A DNA stretch of 64,000 nt from Streptomyces chattanoogensis (GCF_001294335.1 NZ_LGKG01000002.1:62001-126000), one strand, 5' to 3'. Shown: positions 25,361 to 35,028, counted from the stretch's first letter. Made by a program: numbers and translations. Notes: generated by a model from the letters alone, not told the origin.

Positions 25361-26587
25361 TTACCGGGCTGTTTCCGTCCAGGTGACCGGCAGTTCGTGG
25401 ACGCCGTAGATGTTCATGTCGGTCCTGAGTTTCACCTCGCCTGCGGGGATCGCGAGCTGGAGGGTCGGGAAGCGACGCAGCAGTCCGTCGAAACCGGCAC
25501 GCATCTCGATGCGGGCCAGTTGCTGGCCGAGGCATTGATGGATGCCGTGGCCGAAGGACGTGTGGCCGCGGGCCTTGCGGTGGACGTCCAGGGTGTCGGG
25601 GTTGTCGAACCGCTGGGGGTCGCGGTTGGCGGCCAGCAGGGAGACGACTACGGTCGATCCCTTGCGGATTGTCTCGCCGCCGAGTTCGAGGTCCTCCGCG
25701 GCGTAGCGGTAGAAGATGTCGGCGATGGACAGGTAGCGCATGAGTTCTTCGACGGCGTCGGGGAGCAGATCCGGGTTGGCGCGCAGTTCGGCGAGCTGAT
25801 CGGGGTGCTCCAGGAACGCGAAGGTGCCCAGTGCCAGCATGTTGGCCGTGGTCTCGTGGCCGGCGAGCAGCAGCAGGAAGGCGATGCCGGTCAGCTCCTC
25901 GATGCTGAGGTCGTCATCGCGGGCCAGGTCGGACAGGATGTCCTCGCCGGGCTCGGCGCGTTTGCGGGTGACCAGTTCGGCGAGGTAGGTGCTTATTGCG
26001 CCGTAGGCGGCCATCTTCTCTTCGAACGACTGGTCCTTGACCATGATCTTGGCGGAGTTGACCTGGAAGGTCTCCCGGTCCTCGTAGGGGACACCGAGCA
26101 GTTCGCAGATCACCAGCGAGGGCACCGGCAGCGCGAACTCCTTGACCAGGTCGATCGGCGGGGCGAGGCGGGCCATCTCGTCCAGCTGCCGCTCGACGAT
26201 GTCGCTGATGTGCTCCTCGAGCATTTTCATGCGCTTGACGGTGAAGGCGCCGGTGAGCTTGCGTCGCAGCCGGGTGTGGTCCGGCGGGTCCATGGCGACG
26301 AACAAGCCCGGTACCTGCGGGGACGGTTCGGTGAAGACGGGCATGCCGGGGGTCTCGTACGGCAGGTGGAGGACGCCGATGTCCTGGCGCGAGCTGAACC
26401 GGGTGTCGGCCATGAGCTGACGGACCGCGTCGTAGCCGGTGACGAGCCAGCCCGCGTGACCGTCGGGGAAGACCATGGGACTGACCGGGCGAGCCTCGCG
26501 CAGCCGGGTGATCTGGCTGGGCGGGTCGAAGGGGCCCGCATCGCGCTCCATGGGGAGGCCGTGCGGGACGGGAACCGTGTCACTCAT
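25361..26587 (-). CDS. Cytochrome P450 (actinobacterial class I type)
   Basis: The 408-aa product starts at ATG 26587, with GAAAGGA upstream. It is a soluble haem-thiolate monooxygenase of usual bacterial length. Seen elements: C-helix MDPPDHTRLRRKLTGAFTVK, I-helix oxygen-binding motif FLLLLAGHETTANMLALGTF with the Thr pair, K-helix ExxR in AVEELMRYLSIADIFYRYA, and haem loop TSFGHGIHQCLGQQLARIEM with Cys352 as iron ligand. The sequence is of the CYP105/CYP107-like Streptomyces type. No ferredoxin or reductase gene adjoins it, so electrons must come from elsewhere. The divergent neighbourhood (decayed acetyltransferase, then glycosyltransferase) gives no firm pathway. Confidence 0.93.
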   Translation of the reverse strand: MSDTVPVPHGLPMERDAGPFDPPSQITRLREARPVSPMVFPDGHAGWLVTGYDAVRQLMADTRFSSRQDIGVLHLPYETPGMPVFTEPSPQVPGLFVAMDPPDHTRLRRKLTGAFTVKRMKMLEEHISDIVERQLDEMARLAPPIDLVKEFALPVPSLVICELLGVPYEDRETFQVNSAKIMVKDQSFEEKMAAYGAISTYLAELVTRKRAEPGEDILSDLARDDDLSIEELTGIAFLLLLAGHETTANMLALGTFAFLEHPDQLAELRANPDLLPDAVEELMRYLSIADIFYRYAAEDLELGGETIRKGSTVVVSLLAANRDPQRFDNPDTLDVHRKARGHTSFGHGIHQCLGQQLARIEMRAGFDGLLRRFPTLQLAIPAGEVKLRTDMNIYGVHELPVTWTETAR

Positions 26588-26683
26588 CGGTTTTCCTTTC
26601 GTGGCGGTTGTTGCAGCCACCATCACCGACGGGCCTGACATACGACTGACACGGCTCTGACACCGACCATGCCGGAGCGGCGA

Positions 26684-27120
26684 TCAGGCGAGCTCGACGC
26701 TGAGCTGGAAGCCGAGCTCGCTGAACCCGAGTCCTGCTGCCACCCTCCTGGAAGCCGGGATCCGGGCCCGCCACTGCGGCAGCAGGTTCCGCTCGAGCGC
26801 ATGCCGCACCGCGGCGGACCCGGTCGCGCGCGCAAGCCCCTTGCCACGCCAAGCCGTTGCGGTCAGCACGCTCAGGTGCGCCGTCCGGCTCGGCCACGCG
26901 CGATAGCCAGCGGCAGCGACCACTTTCCCGTACGCCCGGGCAACGAACGCGGGAGAAGAGCCCCGCCCAGGAGCACGATGCCCGCCCATCCGGGCGGACA
27001 GATCCTCGACTCGGGAGAGGCCACGACGTCGACATCACCCAGGGCACCGAAGGAAACCGGCGCGGACGCCAGTTCCTCCCACACGCCCTGAACCCTGACC
27101 AGCAAGGGATCTTCCGGCAT
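26684..27120 (-). pseudogene. GNAT acetyltransferase, frameshifted
   Basis: Two leftward frames join into one protein. From 27120 the first reads MPEDPLLVRVQGVWEELASA and then ASPESRICPPGWAGIVLLGG. After a shift near 26960 the second reads SPAFVARAYGKVVAAAGYRA, SVLTATAWRGKGLARATGSA (the GNAT acetyl-CoA loop, RGKGLA) and ends GLGFSELGFQLSVELA. The order fits a Streptomyces GNAT family, so a single indel has broken it. Confidence 0.7.
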
Positions 27121-27467
27121 GTCCTGATCCTGCCAGGCCGCAGGACCGAACGCCCGCTATTCATCGGGCGAGCGCCTTCCACCTCATGCCGGATGGCCTT
27201 GAGCACACCACCCGCGACTCCAGTGACCCGAGGAGCAGCCTGCGCAAGGGCGGACCGCGGAACGCGTCCGTACGAAAGAGCCGGGGCGTCACATGCGGGA
27301 CGCGGCGTCGTTGACCCGGTGACATCCGTTTGCGGCCCGGGAGCGTTCATGCGGTCTGCGCAGTGCGGCGGTGGCGCGGCAGCCGCCGTGCCGTTGCCTG
27401 GCGCTGCAGACGGCTCGGCGTGGCCGGGCCCTGGCTGATCGGCCGGTTCGGGAAGAGGGGTGCTGTG
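27121..27467. other. Intergenic region, no gene recognised
   Basis: No credible coding frame. The last bases carry the AAGAGGGG ribosome site for the glycosyltransferase at 27468. Confidence 0.4.
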
Positions 27468-28760
27468 GTGAAGGTTTTGCTGGTGACCCATGGATCACGG
27501 GGCGACGTCCAGCCGTTTGTGGCGCTGGCCCGCGGTCTGATGGGGGCCGGGCACGAAGCGACGTTGATCGGGCCGTGTGCTTTCGCGGAGTTGGCCGGCC
27601 CGGCCGGGGTGCCCTACGTTCCGCTGGTGGACGGGCCGCTGGAACTCCGCGCCGATCCTGTGGTGATCAGGGCCAATGAGGACCGTCGCGGGCTTCGGGG
27701 CGTGGTGCGCGGGGTGCGGTGGTTCACGCGCCACCGGCCGCACTGCCGAAAGGTCCTGGACGACCTGATGACCAAGGTCAAAGGGCAGCCCCGCCCGGAT
27801 GTCGTGGTGTTCGCGCCCTGGGTGCCGGCGCATCACTTCGCCGAGTGGCTGAACGTGCCTGCTGTGCCGGTGTGTTTCCAGCCCGGATGGGTTCCCACAC
27901 CCGACTTCGTCAATCCGCTGGCGTCCGGGGGGCTGCCCTCTTCGATGAGCCGGGCCTCCTACGCCCTCGCCGAACTGCCCGTTCGCCTGCTGTACGGCTC
28001 GGCGGTGTCGCGTCTGCGACGGGAATCGCTGGGGTTGTCACCTCGCGGGAGCAAGCGCAGCATTCTCTCCCGGCCCGACGGAACGCCCGCCACCGTACTG
28101 CAGGCATTCGACCCCTGCGTACTGCCCGGCACTCCCCGCTATCCCCCCACCACGCACACCACAGGCTTCTGGCACCTGCCGACTTCCGGCGAATGGCACC
28201 TGCCCACGCGCCTCCGCGCCTTCCTCGACGCGGGCCCCAGACCGGTCTACATCGGATTCGGGAGCGCGACCGTCAGCAGGCCTGCCCACAAAAGCAAAGC
28301 CATTCTCGCGGCCGTACGCCAGGCAAGAGTCCGCGCCGTCATCTCCACCGGCTGGGGCCGCGTTCTCACCCCCGAAGGGGAACACGGCCCAGACACCGAA
28401 AACGTCTTCTTCATCGACCAGATTCCGCATGACAAGCTCTTCCCTCACATGGCTGCCATCGTCCACCACGGCAGCGCCGGCACCACCGCAACAGCCCTGA
28501 GAGCGGGCCGCCCCCAAGTCATCTGCCCTTTCACCTTCGACCAGCCGTTCTGGGGCCGGAGCATGCACGCCCTCGGTGTCGCGCCGGCACCTTTGGCCCA
28601 GTACCGCCTCACCGCGGGCCGCCTGGCCGAGGCGCTGCTCCGCGCGGTCAACGACCGCGAATTGGCCCAACGCGCTGAGCAGCTCGCACTCCGTACCGCC
28701 GACCGGGACGGAGTGGGCAATGCCGTCGAGGTGCTGGAAGCCGTTGTGAAGTCCTTCTAG
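27468..28760 (+). CDS. GT1-family glycosyltransferase (UGT/sterol glucosyltransferase-like)
   Basis: The 430-aa product starts at GTG 27468 (VKVLLVTHGSRGDVQPFVAL). It is a GT-B enzyme that transfers a sugar from a nucleotide donor to a small lipophilic acceptor. The N-terminal glycine-rich loop THGSRGDVQP is typical of sterol/UDP glucosyltransferases and of macrolide or vancomycin-type enzymes. The C-terminal donor site reads FPHMAAIVHHGSAGTTATAL and RAGRPQVICPFTFDQPFWGR, with the HHGSAGTT and D-Q motifs that bind the nucleotide sugar. The acceptor is unknown. The gene is monocistronic here; the P450 2 kb away makes tailoring of a lipid or polyketide conceivable but unproven. Confidence 0.9.
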   Translation: MKVLLVTHGSRGDVQPFVALARGLMGAGHEATLIGPCAFAELAGPAGVPYVPLVDGPLELRADPVVIRANEDRRGLRGVVRGVRWFTRHRPHCRKVLDDLMTKVKGQPRPDVVVFAPWVPAHHFAEWLNVPAVPVCFQPGWVPTPDFVNPLASGGLPSSMSRASYALAELPVRLLYGSAVSRLRRESLGLSPRGSKRSILSRPDGTPATVLQAFDPCVLPGTPRYPPTTHTTGFWHLPTSGEWHLPTRLRAFLDAGPRPVYIGFGSATVSRPAHKSKAILAAVRQARVRAVISTGWGRVLTPEGEHGPDTENVFFIDQIPHDKLFPHMAAIVHHGSAGTTATALRAGRPQVICPFTFDQPFWGRSMHALGVAPAPLAQYRLTAGRLAEALLRAVNDRELAQRAEQLALRTADRDGVGNAVEVLEAVVKSF

Positions 28761-28994
28761 AGGCTGGCTATGTGCGCCCCGGTTCGGTACACGGGCTTCG
28801 GGTTCGTAGGGCGGCTTCGGGTCTCCTCCCCGGCTGCGCGGCACCGTGTCGTCAGGGCGTCACGTCGCCGGGCGAGCCTTCAGTCGGCTTACGCACGGCT
28901 CGGCACGACGTCACAGCGCCATGGGCGTGGAGGACATGAATGTAGGGGCAGGAGGGAACAGACAGCTTTCGTTGTCCCTGCCAGTCGCGGTCGG

Positions 28995-30326
28995 TCAGGT
29001 GGTGAGGTCGCTGCCGGCCACCCGGTCACCTGCCCCAAGGCGCTGTTCCCGGCCACTGCGCAAGCGGTCCATCTCCCGCCACTCCGGCCGCAGTCCGGCA
29101 AGGTTCGTCGTGAGGAAGTACGCGGCCCCGCCGGCCAGCAGCACGGGCACGAGCCCGAAGGAGGCCACCGCCGCGCCGGCGATCAGTCCGCCGAGGGGGA
29201 TACCAGCCCAGGCCAGCGAGTCGCCCAGCGCGTTGACCCGCCCCAGCAGCCGACGGGGCACCCGCTCGAAGGAGACCGCTCCCAGGATCGGGTTGAGGAA
29301 ACCCGCCCCGAACCCGCTGATGGCGAACACGGCAACCACCGCCCACATCGGCGCGTGGGAGGCCAGGATCAGGAACCTCGGGGCCCCGGCGAGCAGGAAC
29401 CCGCTGAAGAACACCAGCCGTCTCCGCATTCTGTGCGCGACCCCCGCAGCCACCAGGCTCCCGGCGATCGCCGCAACTCCCCCCACACTGCTGTTCACGC
29501 CGATGACGGCAGGCCCGTTGCCGGACTCTTTGGCCCACACAGGCACGAGCACCGTGGTGAACGCCGCCTCCAGCAGGTTGGTGATCCCGACCATGACGAT
29601 GATGGTGAGGAGCAGCGGCTCGCTGCGCAGGAACGTGAAACCTTCGCCGAACCGCCGCCAGTAGCCCGGCTCCGGCCCGTCGTGTGGCGACGGGGCTTCC
29701 TCGGCTGCCCGTCCCATACCGCGGGGCAGCGTCAACGCGATGATCACCGATCCGAGCGCGAAGCATCCGGCGTTGAGGACAAGGCCCGTCAGGGGGCCGA
29801 GGAGCGCCACCATGGAACCGCCGACAGCAGGACCGATGGCGGAGGCGAGCCGCTCGGTCATGCCGGACAGACCGGTGGCTCGCTCCAGCGGTACCCGGCT
29901 GCGCTCGGCCGCCTCCGGGACCATGATTTCCTTGGCCAGGTCACCGGGGCCACGTACCGCACCGATCAATGCGACCAGCGCCAGCAGCAGCGGCAGGGAC
30001 AACACGTCCAGGGCGTGGAGGAGGGGAACCGTACCGGCGGCGGTCGCGCTGGCAAGGTCGGTGGACCAGGAGATGGCCCGGGGGCCGACCCGGTCCACCA
30101 GTGGCCCGGTGAGTGCCTTGACCATGACGTAGGGGGCCATCTCGCAGAAGGCCACCAGTCCGGTCTGGGTGGCGCTGCCGGTGGTGGCGAGCACGAACCA
30201 GGGTAGGGCGATGGCCGAGATCCGGGTGCCGGTCAACGACACGGCCATCGCCGCGAGTAAGCCGATCATCGGCCGTAAGGTCCGCCTGTCGGATACCTCG
30301 CCGGCGCCCGCGATGTCTTCCGTCAC
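28995..30326 (-). CDS. MFS transporter (MFS_3 / EntS-like exporter)
   Basis: The 443-aa integral membrane protein starts at GTG 30326. About 12 hydrophobic segments are visible, starting MIGLLAAMAVSLTGTRISAI and ALPWFVLATTGSATQTGLVA. The MFS inter-helix motif appears as GPLVDRVGPRAISWSTD (residues ~75-91), and a long cytoplasmic loop follows near LPRGMGRAAEEAPSPHDGPE. This subfamily exports siderophores, macrolides and other small molecules. Its start overlaps the stop of the ArsR-like gene by 4 nt (GTGA), so the two form one operon and are probably coupled in translation. Confidence 0.9.
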   Translation of the reverse strand: MTEDIAGAGEVSDRRTLRPMIGLLAAMAVSLTGTRISAIALPWFVLATTGSATQTGLVAFCEMAPYVMVKALTGPLVDRVGPRAISWSTDLASATAAGTVPLLHALDVLSLPLLLALVALIGAVRGPGDLAKEIMVPEAAERSRVPLERATGLSGMTERLASAIGPAVGGSMVALLGPLTGLVLNAGCFALGSVIIALTLPRGMGRAAEEAPSPHDGPEPGYWRRFGEGFTFLRSEPLLLTIIVMVGITNLLEAAFTTVLVPVWAKESGNGPAVIGVNSSVGGVAAIAGSLVAAGVAHRMRRRLVFFSGFLLAGAPRFLILASHAPMWAVVAVFAISGFGAGFLNPILGAVSFERVPRRLLGRVNALGDSLAWAGIPLGGLIAGAAVASFGLVPVLLAGGAAYFLTTNLAGLRPEWREMDRLRSGREQRLGAGDRVAGSDLTT

Positions 30327-30835
30327 GACGTCTCCGATCCTGTCACTTCGCCAGGGCCGGCATGGCCCGAAGACACGGAGAGTGCCCGCAGCTCGGGCAG
30401 GATGTGCGTGATGGCAGAGACCCGTTCGGCGCCTTCGGGAGCCTCGGCTGCTTCCCCGGGCGTGACCCGCCGGTAGCGGGTGACGACTGCCCTCAGCTCC
30501 TCGCGAAGAGCCGCAGCCTCCGGCGCGGCCTCAGGTTCCCGCGCGGCCAGGTCGGGGTCGTTGAAGCACGTTGACTGGTGGACCGAACGCCACCAACGCT
30601 CCCGAGCGTTGGCGCGCTCCGCATCCTCCTCGACGAAACCTGCCGCACCCAGCTGGCGCAGATGGTAGCTGGCCGTACCGGGATTGACACCCAGCCGCCC
30701 GGCGAGCCGGGTGGCCGTCGACGGGCCGTACTTCCGCAGCAGCCCGACCAGCTGCCCACGCACTGGGTGCGCCAAGGCACGCAGCCCCTTCGCATCCAGG
30801 ACGGCGGCACCCCTCTCCGTGTCCCGACGTGCCAA
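30323..30835 (-). CDS. ArsR-type winged-helix regulator
   Basis: The 170-aa product starts at TTG 30835, the only early start because a stop lies just upstream; the GGGAGAG site is unusually close (0-2 nt). The ArsR/HTH_20 domain is clear: VLDAKGLRALAHPVRGQLVG, LLRKYGPSTATRLAGRLGVN, PGTASYHLRQLGAAGFVEED, then ERWWRSVHQSTCF. No metal-binding Cys-x-Cys motif is seen, so this is not a metal sensor of the classical kind. It overlaps the MFS gene and very likely controls it. Confidence 0.88.
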   Translation of the reverse strand: MARRDTERGAAVLDAKGLRALAHPVRGQLVGLLRKYGPSTATRLAGRLGVNPGTASYHLRQLGAAGFVEEDAERANARERWWRSVHQSTCFNDPDLAAREPEAAPEAAALREELRAVVTRYRRVTPGEAAEAPEGAERVSAITHILPELRALSVSSGHAGPGEVTGSETS

Positions 30836-31074
30836 CTCTCCCTCGAATCAGTCACGTTGGGCATCCTAGAACGCCAACAACCCTTAACAAACGCTTGTTC
30901 GCGAAGGAGTGGTTGCCATGCGGGCGCGGTGCTTGCCTCTTTGCCGATCCTTGCCGTGGCTGGACCCAATGGTGACAGTGAGGTCTGAGGTCCGCGGCGT
31001 ACGGTCCTCGTCCGGGGACGGTGGGTGAGGTGGATACTGGCCCTCCACGCAGGCACGGACGAGGAGCGCGACCA

Positions 31075-31584
31075 GTGGCCGACGACAATCGCATAGGACC
31101 GCCCAGCTTTGGCAGCGAACGCGAGATGTTGCGGGCCTTCCTCGACTACCACCGTGCGACCCTCGCCATGAAGTGCGAAGGGCTTACCGACGAGGAGCTG
31201 CGGCAACAGTCGATGCCGCCGTCGACGCTCTCGCTGCTCGGCCTGGTGCGGCACATGGCAGAGGTGGAGCGTGCCTGGTTCCGTCGCGTGTTCGAGGACA
31301 ACGATGCGCCCATGGTCTGGTCCGACAAGATCGACTTCCAGGCGGCGTACGACGCCGGCGCTTCGACCAGGGACGAGGCGTTCGCAGCCTGGGAGAACGA
31401 GGTAGAGAGGTCGCGCCGCATCGAACGGGAGGCTGAATCCCTGGACTTGGCCGGATATCAGCCCAGATGGGGCGAGCAGGTATCGCTGCGCATGGTGATG
31501 GTGCATGTGCTGCTGGAGTACGGCCGCCACAACGGTCACGCGGACTTTCTGCGTGAGGGCGTCGATGGGACCGTGGGCGCCTGA
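31075..31584 (+). CDS. DinB-family (DUF664) protein
   Basis: The 169-aa product starts at GTG 31075, after GAGGAG. It is a four-helix bundle of the DinB/YfiT type, which often binds a divalent metal through three His. Seen: EREMLRAFLDYHRATLAMKC, LRQQSMPPSTLSLLGLVRHM followed by AEVERAWFRRVF, and the late LRMVMVHVLLEYGRHNGHAD in which H of VHVLLEYGRHNGH fits the metal site. Members include mycothiol- and bacillithiol-dependent transferases. Which thiol or substrate is used here is not shown. Confidence 0.88.
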   Translation: MADDNRIGPPSFGSEREMLRAFLDYHRATLAMKCEGLTDEELRQQSMPPSTLSLLGLVRHMAEVERAWFRRVFEDNDAPMVWSDKIDFQAAYDAGASTRDEAFAAWENEVERSRRIEREAESLDLAGYQPRWGEQVSLRMVMVHVLLEYGRHNGHADFLREGVDGTVGA

Positions 31585-32167
31585 GTCCGCACGGCCTCCT
31601 CCCCCCAAATGCTGACCGCTTCGAGAGAAGTGGTGGCGCACCTGGAAGACGGGAGTCCAACGCCGGTGTGAGAAACCAGTGTCGCCTCGGCCTCATCTGT
31701 GGCAACCGGCAGTGGAGTGGCAGTCGGCGTACTGCTGACTTCGGCTCGGCCGAGACCGACGCGCCTCCCATCAGCACCTGAACCGCCACTGCGGCCAACT
31801 CCCAAGCCGGTGTTGCCCGTCCCTCCCCCGCACGCCGGTAGGTGCCTAGGTTGTAGGGGGACCTCACAGCACGGTGCAGGTTCGGCTCGCCGCTGTGCTC
31901 GGAGACCTGTCGTCCGGAGTGCCCTCCTCTGAAGTTCCGTGGCCTGAAGTTCCGTGGTCTGAAGTGCCATTGCCTGGAAGGCCAAGCCATTGCCTGGTGG
32001 ACCATTGCCTGGTCGGCCCGCCATGGCCCGTGCGAGAACGCGACGCGGCGAGGATTCACCCACCCGGGTGAACGTGGGGACGGTGGGGGGAGAAGTGCGC
32101 CTCAGGATTCGTCAGGGGGGCGAGGACGCGCACCGCGTCCGTGTCCGATAGATGGAGAGCCACTTAC
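31585..32167. other. Gene-poor region with 15-bp repeats
   Basis: No supported gene. Three 15-bp units at 31931-31975 share GAAGTTCCGTGG(C/T)CT, the third being diverged, followed by three copies of CCATTGCCTGG (31967-32013). The last 20 nt hold the GGAGAG site for the next small gene. Confidence 0.5.
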
Positions 32168-32491
32168 ATGACGCCGTCCTTGGAGTGGACCGAACACCTC
32201 CCGGCCGCCGTGAGCGCGGTGCACGCGCTGGGCGCCCTGGTACGACACCTGTATGGGGACCGCGGCCCTGTCGGAGGGAAGGCCCGTCGGTCCCGAGCGG
32301 CCGAGGGACCGCGGGACTGCGAGTGCCGTTGCCGGTGTGTTGCCGGCGTTCCGACCGTGCGGGTGGATGTCGCGGCGGAGGTGGCGGCAGTGGCGGAAGT
32401 GGCAGAGGTACCGGTCACGGTGCGCGTCGCGGTCGTCGCCGGCCCCGCCGGGAGCTGCGCGACGGCAGGTGAGGAGCCGGGCCCGTGGTAG
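32168..32491 (+). CDS. Small hypothetical protein upstream of the sigma factor
   Basis: The 107-aa frame starts at ATG 32168 (MTPSLEWTEHLPAAVSAVHA), with GGAGAG 9-14 nt upstream. Its stop at 32489-32491 overlaps the sigma-factor GTG start by 7 nt, which suggests translational coupling. The second half is low complexity (VDVAAEVAAVAEVAEVPVTV), encoded by GTGGCGGAGG-type repeats. No family is recognised. It could be a real co-regulated peptide or only a leader frame. Confidence 0.4.
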   Translation: MTPSLEWTEHLPAAVSAVHALGALVRHLYGDRGPVGGKARRSRAAEGPRDCECRCRCVAGVPTVRVDVAAEVAAVAEVAEVPVTVRVAVVAGPAGSCATAGEEPGPW

Positions 32492-33087
32492 ACGACGGTC
32501 TGTCCGGGGAGGCGGTCGCAGGGGGCGGGGACGTGGCGCAGCGGCTACTGGGCTGCTACCCGGCCTTCATGGAGGCGCAGCCTTACGCGCTGCGGCGGGC
32601 GTTTCGGTCGCTGTCGCTGGCTGCGTGTCAGGACGTCGCGCAGGAGGCCTATCTGCAGGTGGGGGTGAAGGCGGCCGCCGGGGATCTGGCGCCGGATACG
32701 AATGTGATGGCGTACCTGCGGCTGGCGGCCCGCAATCTCGCCGTCGACCGGTGTCGCGAGCAGCAGCGGGGCAGACAGCTGGTGCTGACGGGCGGCGATG
32801 CATCGGATCATGTGCCGGATCCGCGGGCGTTGGCGGATGAGGACCGGGCCGTTCTGCAGGAGTTGGTCATCCCGGCGATCGAGGAAATGCCGGCAAGCCT
32901 GCGGCGGCAGGTGGTGGCCCTGCAGAGCCGGGGGCGGAGCGATGTGGAGATCGCGACCGAGCTCGGCATACCCGCGCATCGTCTCCACAACCTGCGAAAC
33001 AAGGCGGTTGCACATCTAAGACGCAATCTCGCTGGGCATATTCGGGACGGGCACCGGAAGAAGAAGCACGGGGAGAGGGACAGGTGA
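32485..33087 (+). CDS. RNA polymerase sigma factor, sigma-70/ECF-like
   Basis: The 200-aa product starts at GTG 32485 (VVDDGLSGEAVAGGGDVAQR). Region 2 is visible at about residues 35-95: LRRAFRSLSLAACQDVAQEA, YLQVGVKAAAGDLAPDTNVM and AYLRLAARNLAVDRCREQQR. Region 4 follows at about 135-190: IPAIEEMPASLRRQVVALQS, RGRSDVEIATELGIPAHRLH and NLRNKAVAHLRRNL. No anti-sigma gene with a zinc motif follows. Instead the stop overlaps the next gene by 4 nt (GTGA), so the IclR-like protein may be its partner. Confidence 0.85.
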   Translation: MVDDGLSGEAVAGGGDVAQRLLGCYPAFMEAQPYALRRAFRSLSLAACQDVAQEAYLQVGVKAAAGDLAPDTNVMAYLRLAARNLAVDRCREQQRGRQLVLTGGDASDHVPDPRALADEDRAVLQELVIPAIEEMPASLRRQVVALQSRGRSDVEIATELGIPAHRLHNLRNKAVAHLRRNLAGHIRDGHRKKKHGERDR

Positions 33088-34820
33088 CGGATGTGAGCAG
33101 GTACGACGACCACCGCGACGGGGCGGTGTGCCCGGAGCCGGTGGTCCCGGCCGGGCTCGCGGAACTGCTGGCCCACCTGGCCGGCCCGCCTGACTTCTGG
33201 GACCGGCCGGGCGGGGACTTCGGCCCCCTGACCGCCGTGTATGCACTGACCGTTGAGGAGCGGGCGCACGCCAACTCGCTGTACCGGCTGGGTTCGAAGG
33301 CCCTGAGCCGTGACGAACTGCTGCCGGCCGCCGACTGGCTGGGCGCGGCCGCCGAGGCCGGGCACCCCGGGGCACTGTTCCGGATGGCCGCCCTCACCGT
33401 GCGTGCGGGGGGCCACGGGTGTGAGAGCGTGCGGTTCCTCGTCGCGGAGGCTGCCCGGCACGGACACGGCGACGCACGCGCGCTGCTGACGGCGCAGGCG
33501 GGCCGCATGGTGACCGGCCAACCCGCATACCCGGTGATCGAGGATCCACGGTTCTTCGACGAAGTCCGCAAAGGGATGGGCCTGTCCCGGGAGCGACAAC
33601 TGTTCGCAGGTGCCGACGGGGCCGACGTCTGCGAACCGGCCCGACACACCGGGACCGGGGGACAAGAGGCGTCAGAGCTGCCCCGGCTCGTCCGGGTGCC
33701 CGCACCCAGGCTGGACCAGATTCGCGGCCCGGGACTGTGGTTGCAGCGGGCGATGCCTGGGCCGGAGGCCGACTCCCCCGTGATCCACCACCCCCAGCTC
33801 ACCACCGTGTCCGGCACGGCACGCCCTGGTGACGGTCTGCTGCTGCCCCTCCCCCCTGACCAGCCCAGGCTGACACCCAGCGCTCCACCAGACGGCAGGG
33901 ACGGGCACGAGCCCTGGTGGTCTGCCAATGCGTTGCGACCGGCGATGCTGACCGACATGGCCCGCAGCACTCCCGCGCGCACAGACACCCCCGAGCAGTG
34001 GAAGGCCGCTGCCAGAGCCCTGGACGTCCTCTATCTCGTCGACGCAGCCGACGGGATCAGCACCCGTACCCTGACCCGCCGCAGCGGGCTTCCGCTCGCA
34101 GCAGTTGCCTGGCTGCTGCACTGGCTGCGTGGCCAGCACCTTGTCTCCACCGTGGCCGGCGCCCACTTCCCCGGCCCGCTCATGAAGATGACCCGCCACC
34201 CCGAACAGCGTGCCGAGCTCCTCCAGCAGACCCTCACCGGCCTGCGCGACCACATCGGCGCCGCCGTCTATGTCAGCGGCTACCACCATGGTGACGTCAC
34301 GGTCCTCCAGTCCGCGTACGGGCCCGAGGCGCCTGCGGTGAAGGAATGGGTCGACTTCCGCGACGCGGCCCACGCCAGCGCCGTCGGCAAGAGCCTGCTG
34401 GCCCAACTCGACTTCGACGGCCGTATGAACCATCTCGCCCGTTACCGGCCGGTCAAGCTCACCGACCGCACCATCACCAACCCGCGCGCCCTCTTCGAAG
34501 CCCTCGACGGACATGGTCCCCAGGCGGCCCAGTTCGATCTGCTGGAGTACTCCCACCTCGAGGTCTGTGCCGCCTTTCCGCTCGGCATCCCCGGGCGGGC
34601 CGCCTGCGTGGCCCTGTCCCTGCCCGCCGGACAGCGCCACCGCCTGCTGCCCGCCGCCCGCGCTCTGAGCGAACGCTCCGCAGGACTGCTTCTGACCCTC
34701 CTGCTGACGGACGAAGCTGCCGCCGGCCGCCGGCCCCCGCCGGCCGAGGAAGGAGCCGACCACACCACCAGCACCTGGGCAGCCCACGCTCTGCCCCGGA
34801 TACCCGCAAGCCAACTCTGA
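33084..34820 (+). CDS. Two-part protein: Sel1-like N-terminus and IclR-type C-terminus
   Basis: The 578-aa product is translated from GTG 33084, overlapping the sigma-factor stop. Residues ~50-150 resemble Sel1/TPR repeats (ANSLYRLGSKALSRDELLPA, DWLGAAAEAGHPGALFRMAA). The middle is proline-rich and probably unstructured. Residues ~310-550 are IclR-like: helix-turn-helix ARALDVLYLVDAADGISTRT and LTRRSGLPLAAVAWLLHWLR, then the effector domain with AAHASAVGKSLLAQLDFDGR and a C-terminal LEVCAAFPLGIPGRAACVAL. An IclR regulator fused behind repeats, in one operon with a sigma factor, is unusual. It may sense a ligand and act on the sigma factor; this is inference. Confidence 0.75.
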   Translation: MTDVSRYDDHRDGAVCPEPVVPAGLAELLAHLAGPPDFWDRPGGDFGPLTAVYALTVEERAHANSLYRLGSKALSRDELLPAADWLGAAAEAGHPGALFRMAALTVRAGGHGCESVRFLVAEAARHGHGDARALLTAQAGRMVTGQPAYPVIEDPRFFDEVRKGMGLSRERQLFAGADGADVCEPARHTGTGGQEASELPRLVRVPAPRLDQIRGPGLWLQRAMPGPEADSPVIHHPQLTTVSGTARPGDGLLLPLPPDQPRLTPSAPPDGRDGHEPWWSANALRPAMLTDMARSTPARTDTPEQWKAAARALDVLYLVDAADGISTRTLTRRSGLPLAAVAWLLHWLRGQHLVSTVAGAHFPGPLMKMTRHPEQRAELLQQTLTGLRDHIGAAVYVSGYHHGDVTVLQSAYGPEAPAVKEWVDFRDAAHASAVGKSLLAQLDFDGRMNHLARYRPVKLTDRTITNPRALFEALDGHGPQAAQFDLLEYSHLEVCAAFPLGIPGRAACVALSLPAGQRHRLLPAARALSERSAGLLLTLLLTDEAAAGRRPPPAEEGADHTTSTWAAHALPRIPASQL

Positions 34821-35028
34821 GCAGCTCCTCCCGTTCCGGGCGCACCTGGGACGGGAGGGAGCGGGGCCCATTGCCATGCCGGCCGCTCAGCCGCAGGCCA
34901 GCCGCAGGCCAGCCGCGGGTCCGCCGCGGGTCAGCGTGGTGGGGAACACCGGTGGCCTGCCAGTGCTGCCGTGTCCGAGCCACCAACACCCTGCGTTTGC
35001 GGAGGTGCTGGCCGGCATATGTCTGTTG

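Noticed and set aside
28770..30206. Rightward frame opposite the MFS gene
   Set aside because: Composition (Gly, Gln, His, Arg) and lack of motifs mark it as a shadow of the transporter.
32168..32491. Small ORF as an anti-sigma factor
   Set aside because: No zinc motif or membrane segment, and the second half is low complexity; retained only as a hypothetical gene.
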